Positions 24,215 to 37,094 are shown, counted from the stretch's first letter. The stretch: DNA of 64,000 nt from Amoebidium appalachense (GCA_963693365.1 CAVNZM010000014.1:1-64000), one strand, 5' to 3'. Notes: a model not told the origin generated them from the letters alone. A program made the numbers and translations.

Positions 24215-25314
24215 CGTGCATGTGTGCACGCATGTGTATGTGTGTATGTGGAGGCGTACACACAAAGCACCTACCGCCCTGTAACCATAACTCTGCACAG
24301 AGAGCAATCATGAGCCTAAAATACCCATTAAAGTTCACATCTCATTTAACCGTTGTGCATGCCAGAGTCTACGCATCCAACTAGCAGCTGTGCACGTGCT
24401 TACGTGTTCGTATAACCATGGCAAAGACGAAGCTTTGACATGAAGGGAAAAGCAGGCAGCAAAATACTGAACAATCCGTTTGTTGAGTTTCAGTTGTGAG
24501 TAGAAGGTCGGGAAGAGGGTGAGAGAGAAGAGAGGAACAGAGAGGTAGAGAGAGGGGGGTGGCAGAGAAGGGGAGGGGGGGGGGGGGGGGAGGAAGAGAA
24601 GGGGGGGAGGGGGGGGGGGGGGAGGGGGTTGGAGGGGGGAAGGGGAGGGGGAGGGGGAGGGGGAGGGGGAGGGGGGAGGGGGAGGGGAAGGGGGAGCGGG
24701 AGGGGAAACTTACGGGAGATGGGGAGGGGAAGTAGGGGGTGGAGGGGTATATGAATAACTTCCAATATCTACGCTTCTTCCTAACGGTTGCCTAAGGCAC
24801 GGATACTTATGGCACAGACGCCAAAAACGAGGGGTAGGGATTAAAGGCATGGGCATGCAAGAGCAACTCCGGCCCTTTCATTATTACTCTGTGGAAGTAG
24901 CCCTGCACGTAACTGCACCCCAGAAGGCGCTGTATTTTCTAAAAATATGGGTTATTGGACGCTACAGACAAACATTCATGCAGAGAACAAAGATAACGCA
25001 GCTCTTGAAAGTTGTGAACGCGTGTAAACTGAACGTGTTATATTTTTTTTTGCAGGCGGCAGCTCAATCCGAGATCTATTCGATCTATTCTATTTGTGAG
25101 CGGCAACAAGCATGCGTGACTTTTATTGAAGCTCCTAGATCAAGGCCTTGGCTCTGCTCAGCCTGCTTGGCCCTGTCAAAAAAAAAAAGAAAGAAATACA
25201 CCGAACAAGGAAAACGCATTCACACCTTTGCCAACCTTATAAAGTTATCTTCTAGTGTGTTCGCTGAAAAAAGAAAGTTAGCAAAGATTTTGACCAATTG
25301 TTTTCCGTGGCAAC

Positions 25315-26108
25315 ATGATGACTGCCCCTGTTTTCCCCACCGCCGTGCCAGCGCTTACGGTAAGAGGAGGGGGAGAGGGGGGAAGGGGGGGCTCCGGGGA
25401 GGGGGGGGGGGGGGGGGGGGAGGGGCTGTTAAATTGGAAGCGATGGTCAGTATGGCATCCTTTTCACTTCATTTCTTCATTCCACAGTGTTTAATTGGTT
25501 TTATCTCAACAGTTTATGTTGCATGCAGGGCGTCGGTGCTGCTACTATCGGAGTGTTTGCCGGTGCTGCCATCTACATTACCGCAGTCGAACAGAGGGCC
25601 TGGGAGGAGCTGGGTGACACGCACACTGCACTCAAAGTCTTCCAGAAAACCATCTGGAAGTTCGTGTCCTCCCTTCCGCTCCCTCTCCCATGCCTTCTTT
25701 CGTGCTTTCAGCCCTCCACCATCACTGCCACACCCCTCACGTGTTCCTCTTAGGATCCTCGATGCCTTCCCCTCCCCCCCCCCCCCCCCCCCCGTCCCCC
25801 AGCTTCTTCCCCTCCTCTTCTCATGGCCTCCGAACTGGAAACGAATTTGAAAGGCCTTCACCTCCCCCTCCCCCCCCGTCCCCCCCCCCTCCTTTCCCTC
25901 TCTCCCCCAACCTCCGGACGCCCCCCCTTTCTTTCACCGCTCGTACTCACCTCCAGCAAAACACAACATGACTCTTTTTTATATATGTTTCCAGGGCTGC
26001 CCGTATGCAGGGTGCCTTGGCGGTGGTTGGAGGCAGCAGCACCCTCCTGGCCTATCTGCTGCAGGACACAAAGGATGCCCGCCTGCTGGCTGCAGGGGTA
26101 CGCATATA

Positions 26109-26184
<76 letters not shown>

Positions 26185-26583
26185 GCAGGTGTGGTCGCGG
26201 CACCTTCATGCAAGACATCTACGCCTATGCACGTGCACACTATATTGGGAGCGCGCATGCTTAGGTAGTCATGAGCCTGTGTAGCTTCACTTGCACACAC
26301 GTTTTCTCGGACACATTTGACACCACTTTGGCACACGTACACGTCTGTTTGTGCCAACCCTCCCCTCCCCCCCTCCCCCCTCCCCTCCCCCCTCCCCCCT
26401 TCCAACCACAATCGCACGCGCGCACATGCGCACACCAGCACAGACGCACAAACACACAGACAGGTCCACACACACACACACACACACACAAGCACACACA
26501 TGAATTGTGAGGCTTTCTATGCATACCTCGATACATCTTGTATTGGTTCACTGCGTCATCACATCTGTGATTCTTCCTCACCC

Positions 26584-26619
<36 letters not shown>

Positions 26620-26990
26620 TTCCCAGGGCAAAAAGGAAGGGCCCCGGATAGGAAAGGAAATTCTTGAAGGGAAGGAGGGAGGAAGAGAAAAGGCAGAGAG
26701 GCGGAACGGTGACGAAAAAACGAAGCGAGAAAGAGGGAGACCAGATGTCAGAGGCTTCTACCGATTTGACTCATGAATTGGGGTGCTTGCCGTGCACCTG
26801 TTGCGCTGTGTGAATGCATACCACGTCATGCTAAACCTTTGTGTTTGCCGTAACACTGCACTGACTACAAACACATAAATACTAAAAATGCTTCGATCTG
26901 ACCTCTCCGCTTATCCCCCCCCCTACACCTCCTCCTCCGTTCTCCCTGTTTTACCCCCCCCCCCCCCCCCCCCCCCCCCCACCACCACCA

Positions 26991-27023
<33 letters not shown>

Positions 27024-28075
27024 AGGGTCTGATGCTTGGCATGTGGCCCTACACCCTGGCTGTACTCATGCCCCTCAACAAGACTCTTTGCAATGATGGT
27101 AAATATATCCCCCCCCCCCCCCCCCCCCCCCAAATGGTTGCTCTGTGTCGTGCATCTGTAAGCACATACGCATTTTCCGCTGCACTGCATTAGTTTGCAC
27201 ACACATATTCACCGTTTTGCTCACCTTGCTTGCATAACCCTGCTCGTCTTTGATCAAGACGGGTTGACCCTCCCAAGTTCAGTTGATGCTGCTGTCTGAG
27301 TTGGAGAGTCGTATATACGCGGGCTAAGGAGTCGAAACTCAGACGCAATTGATGACTTGGGCCCTCCCTGAGGATGGGCTCTGCTTATGACGCATACTGT
27401 GCGCATGGCTGATGTTGCATACTTGAATGTTTGCCTTTGCATGTGTCCTTCGTGTATGCGTACTTCGTACCGTGTTCCGCATTCAAACCCCCCCCCCCCT
27501 CCCTCCCCGCTTCACCCTATATGTCCTGCTCCCTTCTTCCCATATACCTTCTCTCCCCCCCCCCCCCCCCTCTTCGCCTGTTCCCCCCCCCCCCCCCCCC
27601 CTTCTTCCCCTCTTTTTTTCCCGCCCTTATCAGTTCCCACTGCTCATCTCCTGCTCATTCATACACCCATACACCTGACATATCATCGATCCCACTGCAC
27701 ATTTGGCTAGTGTCAGAAATGTGTGGGCATGTTTTTTTTTTTTTTTTGGTGTGTGTGTGTGCACGTGTGTGTGTGTGTGTGTGTGTGCGTGTGCGTGTGT
27801 TTGGAAACGAATTTGTGCATGTGTGTCTGTTTGGAGGCGAGTTTGTGTGTTGTTTCTGTTTGGTGTGTGTGTGTGTGTTTGGGGGGGGGGGGGGGGGGGG
27901 GGGTTGCTGTCCATGTAGTGCAGACGTGTGACGCATGTCCCTTGTTTCAGATGCGCAGAAGCAGACAGGCGACTGGAAGGCACACCATCTGGCCAAGTGG
28001 GACACATACCACAGGGTTCGGACTGCAGCTGGCCTGGTGGCTTTCGGAACCCTGGTGTGGGCTATCATCGATTGA
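25315..28075 (+). CDS. DUF1772-like small membrane protein, five exons
   Basis: Exons proposed: 25315-25359, 25529-25663, 26011-26097, 27026-27098 and 27951-28075; 465 nt, 154 aa, the family's usual size. Similar to DUF1772 (anthrone-oxygenase-like) proteins: [20 protein letters not shown] (glycine-rich helix followed by VE), [34 protein letters not shown] and [20 protein letters not shown] near the C-terminus. About four hydrophobic helices are visible. The biochemical role is unknown; some relatives oxidise anthrones but that cannot be assumed. The exon 2/3 boundary is uncertain. The AG at 25994 would add the family-like AARMQ but shifts frame by one base; the AG at 26010 keeps frame and loses those residues. 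Two ATGs in tandem begin exon 1. Confidence 0.8.
26110..26180. repeat. C-run joined to A-run, DUF1772 intron 3
   Basis: About 32 C then about 36 A, immediately after the donor of exon 3. The same C-to-A order recurs at 26958-27022, where the A-run ends AACAG as the acceptor of exon 4. Confidence 0.9.
27254..27487 (+). repeat. Dispersed poly-C-tailed element, long copy 1 (DUF1772 intron 4)
   Basis: Begins TCAAGACGGGTTGACCC and ends CCGCATTCAAACCCC in a C-run. It is nearly identical over its length to 43704-43951 in the RNPS1 gene, apart from a ~15-nt insertion in that copy. Same orientation as its host gene. Confidence 0.9.
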
Positions 28076-28144
28076 GCGGCACACGGGCACACGTGCAGCG
28101 ACATGTGCACATGAACATGGGTAACCACGTGGACATACACAAAA

Positions 28145-28176
<32 letters not shown>

Positions 28177-29702
28177 CACGAAGGAAAACACACATGTACA
28201 CATTGCACACCTGTGTGACTGCACGGGTATACATTCACGCTTCAGCTTGCCAACCATATATATCGCGCACATGCATTCAGCCGGACATTATTCTGACGAA
28301 TAAGCTGGCTATACTATGTACTTGAAGGCAAAAACTTGTACTTTCAAAGCACTTTCGGAAGCAATGGTATGTATTCCACGTTGGCGCTATCTTCAAAGTG
28401 ATATAGAAAGGTGTTTGGATTTCAAATACATGTGCCATACTCGAAGGATCACTAGACGCTTGTGTACGCGTACGTACGCCACCAGTTCGCATTACGCTTC
28501 ACAAATGCAAGGAGGCTCAAATGATATGGTCATTGCGAACTGCTGTTTCAATAGGGGGTGTTTGTGGGAAAAAATCTGGCATGTACATGTGGGTGTGCAA
28601 GGTGAAGAGACACATGTACGTGCCTGTGTGTGTGTATGCTTTTGGGTGATTTGTACGACAGACCCAATAAAAGGGATATGTGCAGCAATTACACATGGCA
28701 CTTCCACTACACCAATCAAATATCATGTCTTACAACCTTTTGTGTCTTCCCCCCCCCCCCCCCCCCCCCCCCCTACACACACACACACACACACCACCAC
28801 CACCAACACGCCCACGTCCTAGCACTGCAGCCTATCCCAACCCCCTCCTCCCGATGCGTATCAACTTTCTTTCCCCATTGGACCACATACCCGGTTACTT
28901 GCTAATAGGCAGGTGTACAACAAACAGGAATTTAGGCATGCACAAGCACTCATACACACACTCACACACAATGCACCGTGACGTGCCCCCTTACACATGA
29001 TGCGCACACACGCACTCACGCGCGCGCGCACATATTTCGCACACGCACACGCACACGCACACACTTGCACACACAGTGATGTGTACACCCTATAGCCTTC
29101 CATTTTGAGTCATTGATCATTCATAATGCAATCCTTTGTGCCATCGCATGTGCCAATTGCCTATAGCACACGATCCACAAATCCTATCATTCCATGGTGT
29201 CTTTTTGTAGCCATAAACAATCCGGCACACCGCAAAAACTAACTGCACCACAAATACCCACCCCGGCCCCCTCATTCCCACATCATCCCTTTACGTGCAT
29301 ACACAACATGAAACGGTTCCAACCAAAAATTTGATACCAAAAACGATGTGTTTTAAGATGATTGAAATGAATTTAACAACAGTGGAAGTAGAAGGAAACG
29401 GAAAAGAAGAAAAGAGAAGCCTCGTACAGATAGGATTCTAATTTGTGCCACCCAAGCTCCCTAGAGCAACTGTAACTCGGATAGTCAAGCAGCTTCATGG
29501 TATATCTGCATTGCCATCTGATGTAAATAGTTCAATACACATTGGTTTTGATAATTCTTTGTGTGTGAGTGTTGTGATCAGGAACATACAAATTTGGTGC
29601 CCCTCTTTGTAAATTAATAGATGACCAGCTTCATTTGAGTAGGGCTGGGAGGGGGCTCAGTGATCGGTGAGAAGTGTTGGAGCTTACGGGAAAACATTGA
29701 CT

Positions 29703-29797
29703 CAAGATGAATTCATATATTGTATTCTTTCCTACAAGATGAATTCATTTATTGCATTCTTTCCTACAAGATGAATTCATTTATTGTATTCTTGAAA
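29703..29797. repeat. 32-bp tandem repeat, three copies
   Basis: Units contain CAAGATGAATTCAT, then TATTG and ATTCTTTCCTA, with single-base differences. Confidence 0.9.
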
Positions 29798-30061
29798 AAT
29801 TCCTACAATGTATCCCCATTTTCGGAAGAACTGTCTTTGCATGTGCACATGTCTGCAAGCATGTGCAGGAGGTGACTTGGAAAATAACCCACCAGCAAAT
29901 ATCCAAATAAATATCTCCCTTGCACACTCTTGCAAGTGAATTTATCATGATATCGAATGGCAAGGATGGCGCTGTGCAAAGTTAGTTACAATGTGCGTGT
30001 GTGTTGGGGAGAGGGTAGGACGGCCCCGAGGAAGGGAAGGGAGGGGAGGGGCCCTCCGGGG

Positions 30062-30093
<32 letters not shown>

Positions 30094-30374
30094 GGAGGGG
30101 GGGGGGGGGGGGCATGTGTGTGTGTGCACACAGCCGGACGTGTGTGATGGTATAGAGGGTCTTTGTGTGTGTGTGCCACACTGTGTGTGTGTGTGTGTGT
30201 GTGTGCGTGCGTGGGTGTGCATCCGTGCATGCATACGTGTGTGTGTGGGTGCATGCTTGTGTGCATGCCACAAGTGCTTGTGTGCATGCCACTGTGTACG
30301 TACGTGTGTGTGCATGGAGCTTCGGGTGGCGTGTGTTTGTGCGTTGGTGTCCAGGCTGTGCGCAGGGGCCTGCC

Positions 30375-30379
30375 GGGGG

Positions 30380-30460
<81 letters not shown>

Positions 30461-30502
30461 TGTGTGTGTGTGTTTGGGGGGGGGGGGGGGGGGGGGGGAG
30501 GA
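30375..30502. repeat. (TG)n running into poly-G
   Basis: About 100 nt of TG repeats, then TTT and about 22 G. Confidence 0.95.
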
Positions 30503-32244
30503 GAGAATGGGACCATTGCCGTTTATCACCTTTACGGCACTGGCCGTAAGGCACAAAACAATCAACATTCTCCGTTTGTCAACATCCTTTTTATTTTCAC
30601 ATGCATTCCAGCATGCGGCCACAGGCATGCCAGAAGCCCCCTAACCAGCACATACGGCTGGTGCTTTTGGCCAGGTCACATCCACAATAAGCAAATGCAT
30701 AGAGTCACCTACCTACCTAGTGAATGTGGTGGTGTGCGCAGGCAACCAGCAAAAGTGTACATTGCCATGTGAACATATGAGAGAGCACACATGCAAATGC
30801 TTTTGGTGCGGTGTGCACATGCCCATCGTATCGGTGCTACCCATGCAACTGTTATTGGTACTGTGTGCACATGCACGCACATACATTGTCAAGCGGCTCA
30901 TATCCACAAGCACAGGAGCTCACCCTACACTTTGCGGTGTGTGCACAAGCACGCCATTTATAGCTGCGGGTTTTGTGCTAGGCACTTATATCATGTACCT
31001 GTTACGATATCCAACACCACATCGGCCCAATAATAAAAACTTAAAGCTCTGGTTTTCTGCCCATCATGCAATAGATGGACAGCGGGCAGGGGTGATGTGT
31101 GATTTTTTTCCTTTCAATCTTACTGTTTTCAGTGTTTGTTTCTGCCTTGGGTTGGATTTTTTGTGATGGAGGAGACACAAGACAATGTGATACATGTACT
31201 CTCCACAAGATAATGCAAAAAGCAAACTTCCACATCCATGTGTGCCTGTGTGTTAAGAAAGGCCTAGAAAGCAGTAGACGGTACATAGTGTTCCTCACAT
31301 CGGGAAACATGATGCACAAAAAGGGATATAAGTCGAGAATGGCACCATGGTCTCAGCAGAAAAAACCCTGTACCAACCAGAATAGAGTGGGAACAAAATT
31401 GGAACACTCAGGAGCTAAGGGTGGTGGTGGTGCTGCTGGTGATGTGTGGAGGACATCGAGCAAAATGGTGCACACCTGCGGCATACAACGGGTGGGTGGG
31501 GCTGGCAAAGAAAGGGCCCGACTGTGTGAATCTAATGCCATCATGCATTGGTTATTCACAAACAAGCACACACAGGCGACAGAACATCACCCGATGAGCA
31601 GCAAGATTCGGGACTCCGAGCACATACTATATTGCCAGTACAAGCGCACCATGGCATGCTAGAACAGCCAAAACAAGCGTGCGTGCATACGTGCCTCCTC
31701 AAAAAAAGGTCAATGGAAGGCACGTAGTAAGACATACACATCAAACAACTAAACCCACTTGGAGACCACTAGTGAAAGAGAAGGCAGAAATGGGCACAAC
31801 GAAAAGAACATCTGCAGGCCCATTACTCTTTTTCTCCGGCAACGTGAGAAATACGCTGGCAAGCAAGCACAACAGTACACGCTCATCATTAAGCCCCAAA
31901 AAGAAGAGGGCAAGCAAGCTCTCTGCATCCACACCCACAGCCCACGAGGATGCAACACGGAACACACTGCATCAGAGGAGGGAAAAAAGGGGCCAAAACC
32001 AAAAAAACCAGGTGGGTCGCACAGAGCAGTAAAGAGAAGAAAGAGCAAAGGTGCAGGACACCACATACCCACAGAAAGAAAGGTATTTATGTCGAGCTAC
32101 AGCTGTAACACAGCCCACGCGTAAGAATGCACACAACATGGATGAGAACTACAACAGCATGCCTGCACAAAAAAGGGTGCATAGAGTGCAAGTTACACGC
32201 GTCAGTTTGCCTTCCTACCAACTAGTCTATTCCCTTTTTGATCG

Positions 32245-32285
<41 letters not shown>

Positions 32286-32464
32286 CGAACGCACGCACAC
32301 ACACCTGGTGTGGGCGATGAAGAAAGTTGCCGAGAATACCAAGCGAGAAGGGAGCATTCGAACAAAGCTTGGTCCTTCTACATGATCTCAAAGAGGGGCA
32401 AGATAGATCCCCGCATTTTGCACCCATTCGGCTCATGAGATGTAGCTATTCCGTCGACTACAAG

Positions 32465-33775
32465 TCTACAGGCAAACAAACAAAGAAGACTACAACGAAG
32501 CAGCAAAACAACAAAAGCATAGCCAAAACAACACAACAAAGAGGCCACAACAAAGAAGCATACAGTCAAAACAACAAAAGAACAAAGAAACACACAGCCA
32601 AAACAACACAACAAACCAAAACAACAAAACCATGTAGAAGCATGCAGCCAAATCTGCAAAGAAGCATGCAGTCGGAACACAAAAAGAACAAAGAACACAC
32701 AGCCAAAACACCAAAAGCATACAGCAAAACAACAAAAAAACAAAACAACAAAGAAGCATAGAGCCAAAACATCAAAAGCATACAGCCAAAACAACAAAAC
32801 AACAAAGAAGCATACAGCCAAAACAACAAAACAACAAAAAATCATACAACAAAACAACAAAAAAGCATGCAGCCACAACAACAAAGAAGTACACAGTCAA
32901 AACAATAAAGCAACAAAGAAACATACAATGAAACAACAAAACAAAAAAAGAAACAACAAAGAAGCTTACAGCCCAAACAACAAAACAATGCAGAAGCATG
33001 CAGCCACATCTGCAACGAAGCGTGTAGTCAAAACACAAAAAGAACAAAGAAACATGAAGCCACAACAAAATAGAAGCACACAGCCAAAACATCAAACCAA
33101 CAAAGAAGCATACAACAAAACAACAAAGAAGTATACAGCCAAAACAACAAAACAATAAAGAAGCATACAGCAAAAACAAAGACGTGAAGCACACAGCCAC
33201 AGCAAGAAAGAAGCATACGGCCAAAACAACAAAGAAGAATACGGCCAAAAAAAAAAAAAAAGAAGCATACAGCCAAAAAACAAAGAAGTATACAACCACA
33301 ACAACAAACAGCAAAGAAGCATACAGCCAAACAACAAAGAAGTATACGGCCAAGACAACAAACAACAAAGAAGCATACAGCCAAAACAACAAACACCAAA
33401 GAAGCATACAGCCAAAAAAACAAAGAAGCATACAACCACAACAACAAACAGCAAAGAAGCATACAGTCAAAAAACCCGTTGTGAAACAACAATACAGCCA
33501 AAACAAAAAAGAAGCGTGCGCATACAGCTAAAACAACAAAAGAGTATAGAAGCGTACGGCCACAAAAACAAAGAAGCACACAGCCAAAACAACAAAACAA
33601 CATAAAAGCATACAGCCAAACAAACAAAACAACTGAAGCATACAGCCAAAACAACACTGCGACATAGAAGCACACAGCCACAAGAACAAACAAAGAAGCA
33701 AACATGTACAACAGCAATACGACATCGAAGCACGCAGCCAAAAGAACACAGCAGCACACAGCCACAACCACAGGC
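32465..33775. repeat. A-rich ~24-bp degenerate minisatellite (1.3 kb)
   Basis: Core words are CAAAACAACAAA and GAAGCATACAGCC. The plus strand is almost devoid of T. Frames remain open on both strands, giving Lys/Thr/Gln-rich translations on plus and Leu/Phe/Cys-rich ones on minus. Copies vary in length, so no single frame persists, which argues against coding. Confidence 0.88.
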
Positions 33776-34888
33776 AGACGAATATACGGCACCTGTTCCA
33801 GCAGCAGCATGGACCGTCCCTCCACCACAGCGCTGGCAGTGGGCGGCGCTGGGCTCATAGCTATAGCTTAGGCATTGCGGGCACAAACTAGCTTGCCCAC
33901 CTAATCCTACACAAAAAGCTCTTGCTACAGTGTGGCATAAAGAGCACCGGGAAAAAAAGCATCTCAAATAAAAAAAAGCTCTTGCGTTCCTGCCAGCTGA
34001 CCCACACCTGGTTCTTTGTGGCTTATGGCGCCCTAGCGGCTTAATCCTAAAACCTGGCAACGGCTTTTCCCTGCGGCTTTTTGCGGCTTTTTTCTTTTTC
34101 CAAAAAACTATCACCTGCAGTATTTGGTACCTGCAGTATTTGGTAGTACCAAAAGAGGCGACTACCAAAAGAGGTTTGAGCGCGCGACACTGATGTTCCA
34201 CCTATTTATATGGCCAAAATCCGCCCCCCGGAAGAGCCGTAGGAATTTGTCCCGCCAGAGCGGAGGAATGTGCGGGTGCACGCCACGAAGTAAAAGCAGC
34301 TCGAGCTCACGCGCTGGATTGGACAACCGCTCCCGAAGGCAGCAACAAAATGAAATGCGTAACTTGATGATGTGAGTCGATCGTAGTTAACATAAGTAGC
34401 TATTACTTTTTTATTGAAGTGTGACTGTATTGCTTGCTATATAGTTTTGTCTACATGACTTGCTAATGTTGCTTTGTTCGGACCCCTATGTGAAATGGAC
34501 AATGAGATGGCTCAACCCGAATCACGGTCCACTTTACGAACCAATCAGCAATCTCCAAGGCATCTTTGCCCCCCTGTCCACATGGGTCCGACCCTCCCGC
34601 CGAGAGCAGCTTGTTGTAATCTCAAGCAATTGGATGGATACTATGAATGAGCGTAAGCTAATGATGGTAAACATGTCAATAGTACGTAATATGTGACCAA
34701 AATACTGTTTACAAGATCAGTGGGTATTATTATTGACATCAAAGTAGATTTTTTGGCTTTTTCTGCTAAACGTAACCTCCGACAACTGCATGACTTGCTC
34801 TTTGACCTACTGCTATTTGCCGTTTATCATGCGCGTTTAGGTTGCTCGGTGTATTCAAAGGAATGTAAATCAAGGTAAACCATTTCCC

Positions 34889-35036
34889 ATTGGCTACATT
34901 GGCCTCGCCAATCAGAAAGCCTATTCAGACTCCAACACCAATCACAAGTGTTCTTCATTTATTAGCCAATCACATAGCTAGTTTTCAGGCTCACTTCCTT
35001 CCTAATTTGGCACTATCGGATGTCAGCTGCGATTGG
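34889..35036. promoter_or_regulatory. Cluster of six CCAAT/ATTGG motifs
   Basis: ATTGG at 34889, 34898 and 35032; CCAAT at 34908, 34938 and 34966. The same motif accompanies TATA boxes elsewhere in this window (36064, 48975, the LTRs). No TATA-driven gene is identified next to the cluster. Confidence 0.45.
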
Positions 35037-36063
35037 TCAGCAGAAGGCCTTTGAAAGTTTGCGGTAACATGTACAAGCCAAAAGCTACAAGAAAAGCGTT
35101 TCAATTTCAAATGAGGTCTTGTCTGAGTTGTTCACAAATCCAGTTGTAAATCAGGATGAAGTAATTTTAAAAATGTGTTTTTATATGTCGGTCCTACCAT
35201 CGAAAGATTATGACGTACTCAGAGTGTCAGATATACGATGTATGATATCAGTGTAAGCGGCGGGTGGTTTGATAGACCTAGCTAATAATATAGCATTCTA
35301 ACAAGAATGTTTCAGAAGTTCGATGATTGCAGAAGACGACCAAGAGGCTTTTCGAGAGTAACGCTATGTTACCACACCGAACTATTTTCAAAATATCATC
35401 AAGTTAAATTTGAAGTCCGTTTATGTCATATTAATGGTGTCATTTGGGCTTTGAGCTCAGATGGGTAGTGCAAAAATCAACGTTCATGGTTTAGCTATCA
35501 GCTCGATTATCTCGAAGCCAGGATATGCACAACTTCAATCTGAGAAAGTTTACCTGTGTCACAGTTAAAGTGTCACTTCGGCTGAGTTTTGAATGCAGAT
35601 TGCATAAGTAGTAACCTAAAGGAAAGAATTATCCCCTAATTATGGGGTTACCAGGCTTATACAACCGCAAACTACCAAAACTGGATCTTTACCAACTTTT
35701 CACACACATACTGTATTCTGTTGTCGAATCTTCGGCTGCACACATGGACACTGTACGTCATGCACGAACAACATGACAACTTGACAAGTTTCCAGACGCG
35801 ATCTGATTCGTTGAATGGTCCCCGAATGAAAGCATGTCGGACGCATACCGAGGCACTACATGTCTTTCTCTGCAGTTTTTGAAGCACGGCAAAGCCAAGA
35901 GCGCATTGAAAAAGCTTAAATTTATTTTTCATGTTAGCTTGTCAGCAAGTACGCCTCACAGTAGGGGTTTTGTGTAGAAATATCAGTCCGAAACTTCCTA
36001 ACGTTCGAAATCCGGCCGTCGGAAAAACCAAGGCTCAGTTTCCCTTGTCGCCTGCACAGCAGC

Positions 36064-36155
36064 CGATTGGTTAATAGTCATGCGGCTATGCTGTCCCCCT
36101 CAAGCGAATGGGAACGACGCGGACCTTGGGGTCTGTTGATGCTGAGCTATAAATA
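36064..36155 (+). promoter_or_regulatory. CCAAT-type element and TATA box of the zinc-finger gene
   Basis: ATTGG at 36064-36068 and TATAAATA at 36148-36155, the latter about 100 nt upstream of the start codon at 36249. Confidence 0.7.
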
Positions 36156-36248
36156 CGGCTTTCGCCTTCATTCCACCCCACGCACCGAACCAGCAAGCAC
36201 CATATATCGGCCAAGTACAAAAGTACTAAAGGCCCCTAGAAAGCAACC

Positions 36249-37094
36249 ATGGCGTCCGTGTTTGACATATTGGCGGCTGGCGCGTCCATGCAGTTTCCCC
36301 TTCTTGGCGTCACGCTGCCGCAATTGCCCTTCGATATGTCGGCCCATCTGCAGGCACAGGCCCTAGCGGCCAGCTGGCTTGCGGCCACCACCGCGCAGCA
36401 CATGCACGTGCAGGCGGCGGCGGCGGCCTTGCTGCCCACGGTGGACCTGCAGGACCCCAGCCTCGAGGCCGTGGCCAGCAGCATGAGCCTGGACCCTGCA
36501 CACGTGCTGCCCCAGGTGGAGCAAACCCCACCCCAGACCCCCCTCCACAGCCCTCGCCCGGCACCGCGCCCAGCACCGCGCCCCCTTCACAGCTGTGAGT
36601 CTGAAAAGCTGCGGCCAACCACCATGGCCCTCAATTTCGGTGGCAGGCGCAAGCCCCAGGGCCGGCGCCGGTCAGTCAAAGAACTCGTGCGGGCATACAC
36701 GTGTCCCCACACCGAGTGTAGACGGCGCTACGAGGCCTGGCGAAGCCTGCAGGCGCACCTGTACTCCAAGCACGGTGAGCGCAAGCGCAAGACAGATTAC
36801 CCGCAGTTCGACGACCTGCATATCCGCGGTGTCACCCCATCGGGTGGCCGGAGTGACTTCGACATGGACAGTGAGCCCGACCAGCCCTCCCCCTCCAACA
36901 GCACCACGCAGTCGGCCGCCAGCTCTGAGCCCGGAACACCACTAGAGTTGCCCTTTAGCAGCCTCTCTTTGCCCCACTTCGATAGCCTCGCCCTGGCTCA
37001 CTCCTTGGCCTCATACTCGGCACCCGAGCTCAACGTTGACATAGATAGCTTTGTGCAGTCCCTGCTTGACGAGAAGCAGTATTTGGTTCTTTAG
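36249..37094 (+). CDS. Single C2H2 zinc-finger protein, intronless
   Basis: 281 aa. One C2H2 finger, C152-x4-C157-x12-H170-x4-H175, follows a basic stretch (GGRRKPQGRRRS, 131-142) that could act as nuclear-localisation signal or DNA contact. The N-terminal ~90 residues are Ala/Leu/Gln-rich. Residues 91-115 form a Pro-rich linker with PAPRPAPRP repeats, and the C-terminal third is Ser/Asp/Glu-rich and acidic, resembling an activation region. It is probably a transcription regulator, by domain content only. The ATG lies in an ACCATGGC context 101 nt after a TATA box. GC-rich codons contrast with AT-richer flanks. No intron is needed to maintain the frame, unlike most neighbours. Confidence 0.85.
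   Translation: MASVFDILAAGASMQFPLLGVTLPQLPFDMSAHLQAQALAASWLAATTAQHMHVQAAAAALLPTVDLQDPSLEAVASSMSLDPAHVLPQVEQTPPQTPLHSPRPAPRPAPRPLHSCESEKLRPTTMALNFGGRRKPQGRRRSVKELVRAYTCPHTECRRRYEAWRSLQAHLYSKHGERKRKTDYPQFDDLHIRGVTPSGGRSDFDMDSEPDQPSPSNSTTQSAASSEPGTPLELPFSSLSLPHFDSLALAHSLASYSAPELNVDIDSFVQSLLDEKQYLVL

Larger units (their letters stand above)
20862..25314. other. Intergenic region, mostly low complexity
   Basis: C-runs 20990-21060, TG-rich 21520-21650, (CA)n 22195-22452, C-run 22648-22692, G-runs 22830-22873, degenerate minisatellite 23430-23850, G-run 23891-23920, (TG)n 24083-24214 and a G/AG-rich block 24500-24750. The segment 24770-25314 is unique and probably 5' flank of the DUF1772 gene. No gene can be supported. 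Confidence 0.6.
28076..36063. other. Eight-kilobase gene-poor spacer
   Basis: AATAAA at 28666-28671 may end the DUF1772 transcript. Repeats are C-run plus (CA)n 28750-28800, a three-copy 32-bp repeat 29703-29797, G-runs 30069-30113, (TG)n 30375-30474 and an A-rich minisatellite 32465-33775. The intervals 30540-32240 and 33850-36060 are unique. Open frames at 31679-32124 on the plus strand have no recognisable domain. I can support no gene here, though a minus-strand TTTATT at 30590 could mark a 3' end. Confidence 0.5.

Noticed and set aside
27254-27487. tRNA-derived SINE reading (minus strand AGTTTCGACTCC resembles a B box)
   Set aside because: One B-box-like word is present but no A box at suitable spacing, and the strand is opposite to the poly-C tail orientation.
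31679-32124. Two overlapping plus-strand ORFs of ~120 codons in the large spacer
   Set aside because: They have no recognisable domain, mixed composition and no promoter, and they overlap in different frames with equal plausibility.
36310-36618. Minus-strand ORFs opposite the zinc-finger gene
   Set aside because: They are shadows of a GC-rich coding exon; the plus frame has the C2H2 motif, TATA box and a good ATG context.
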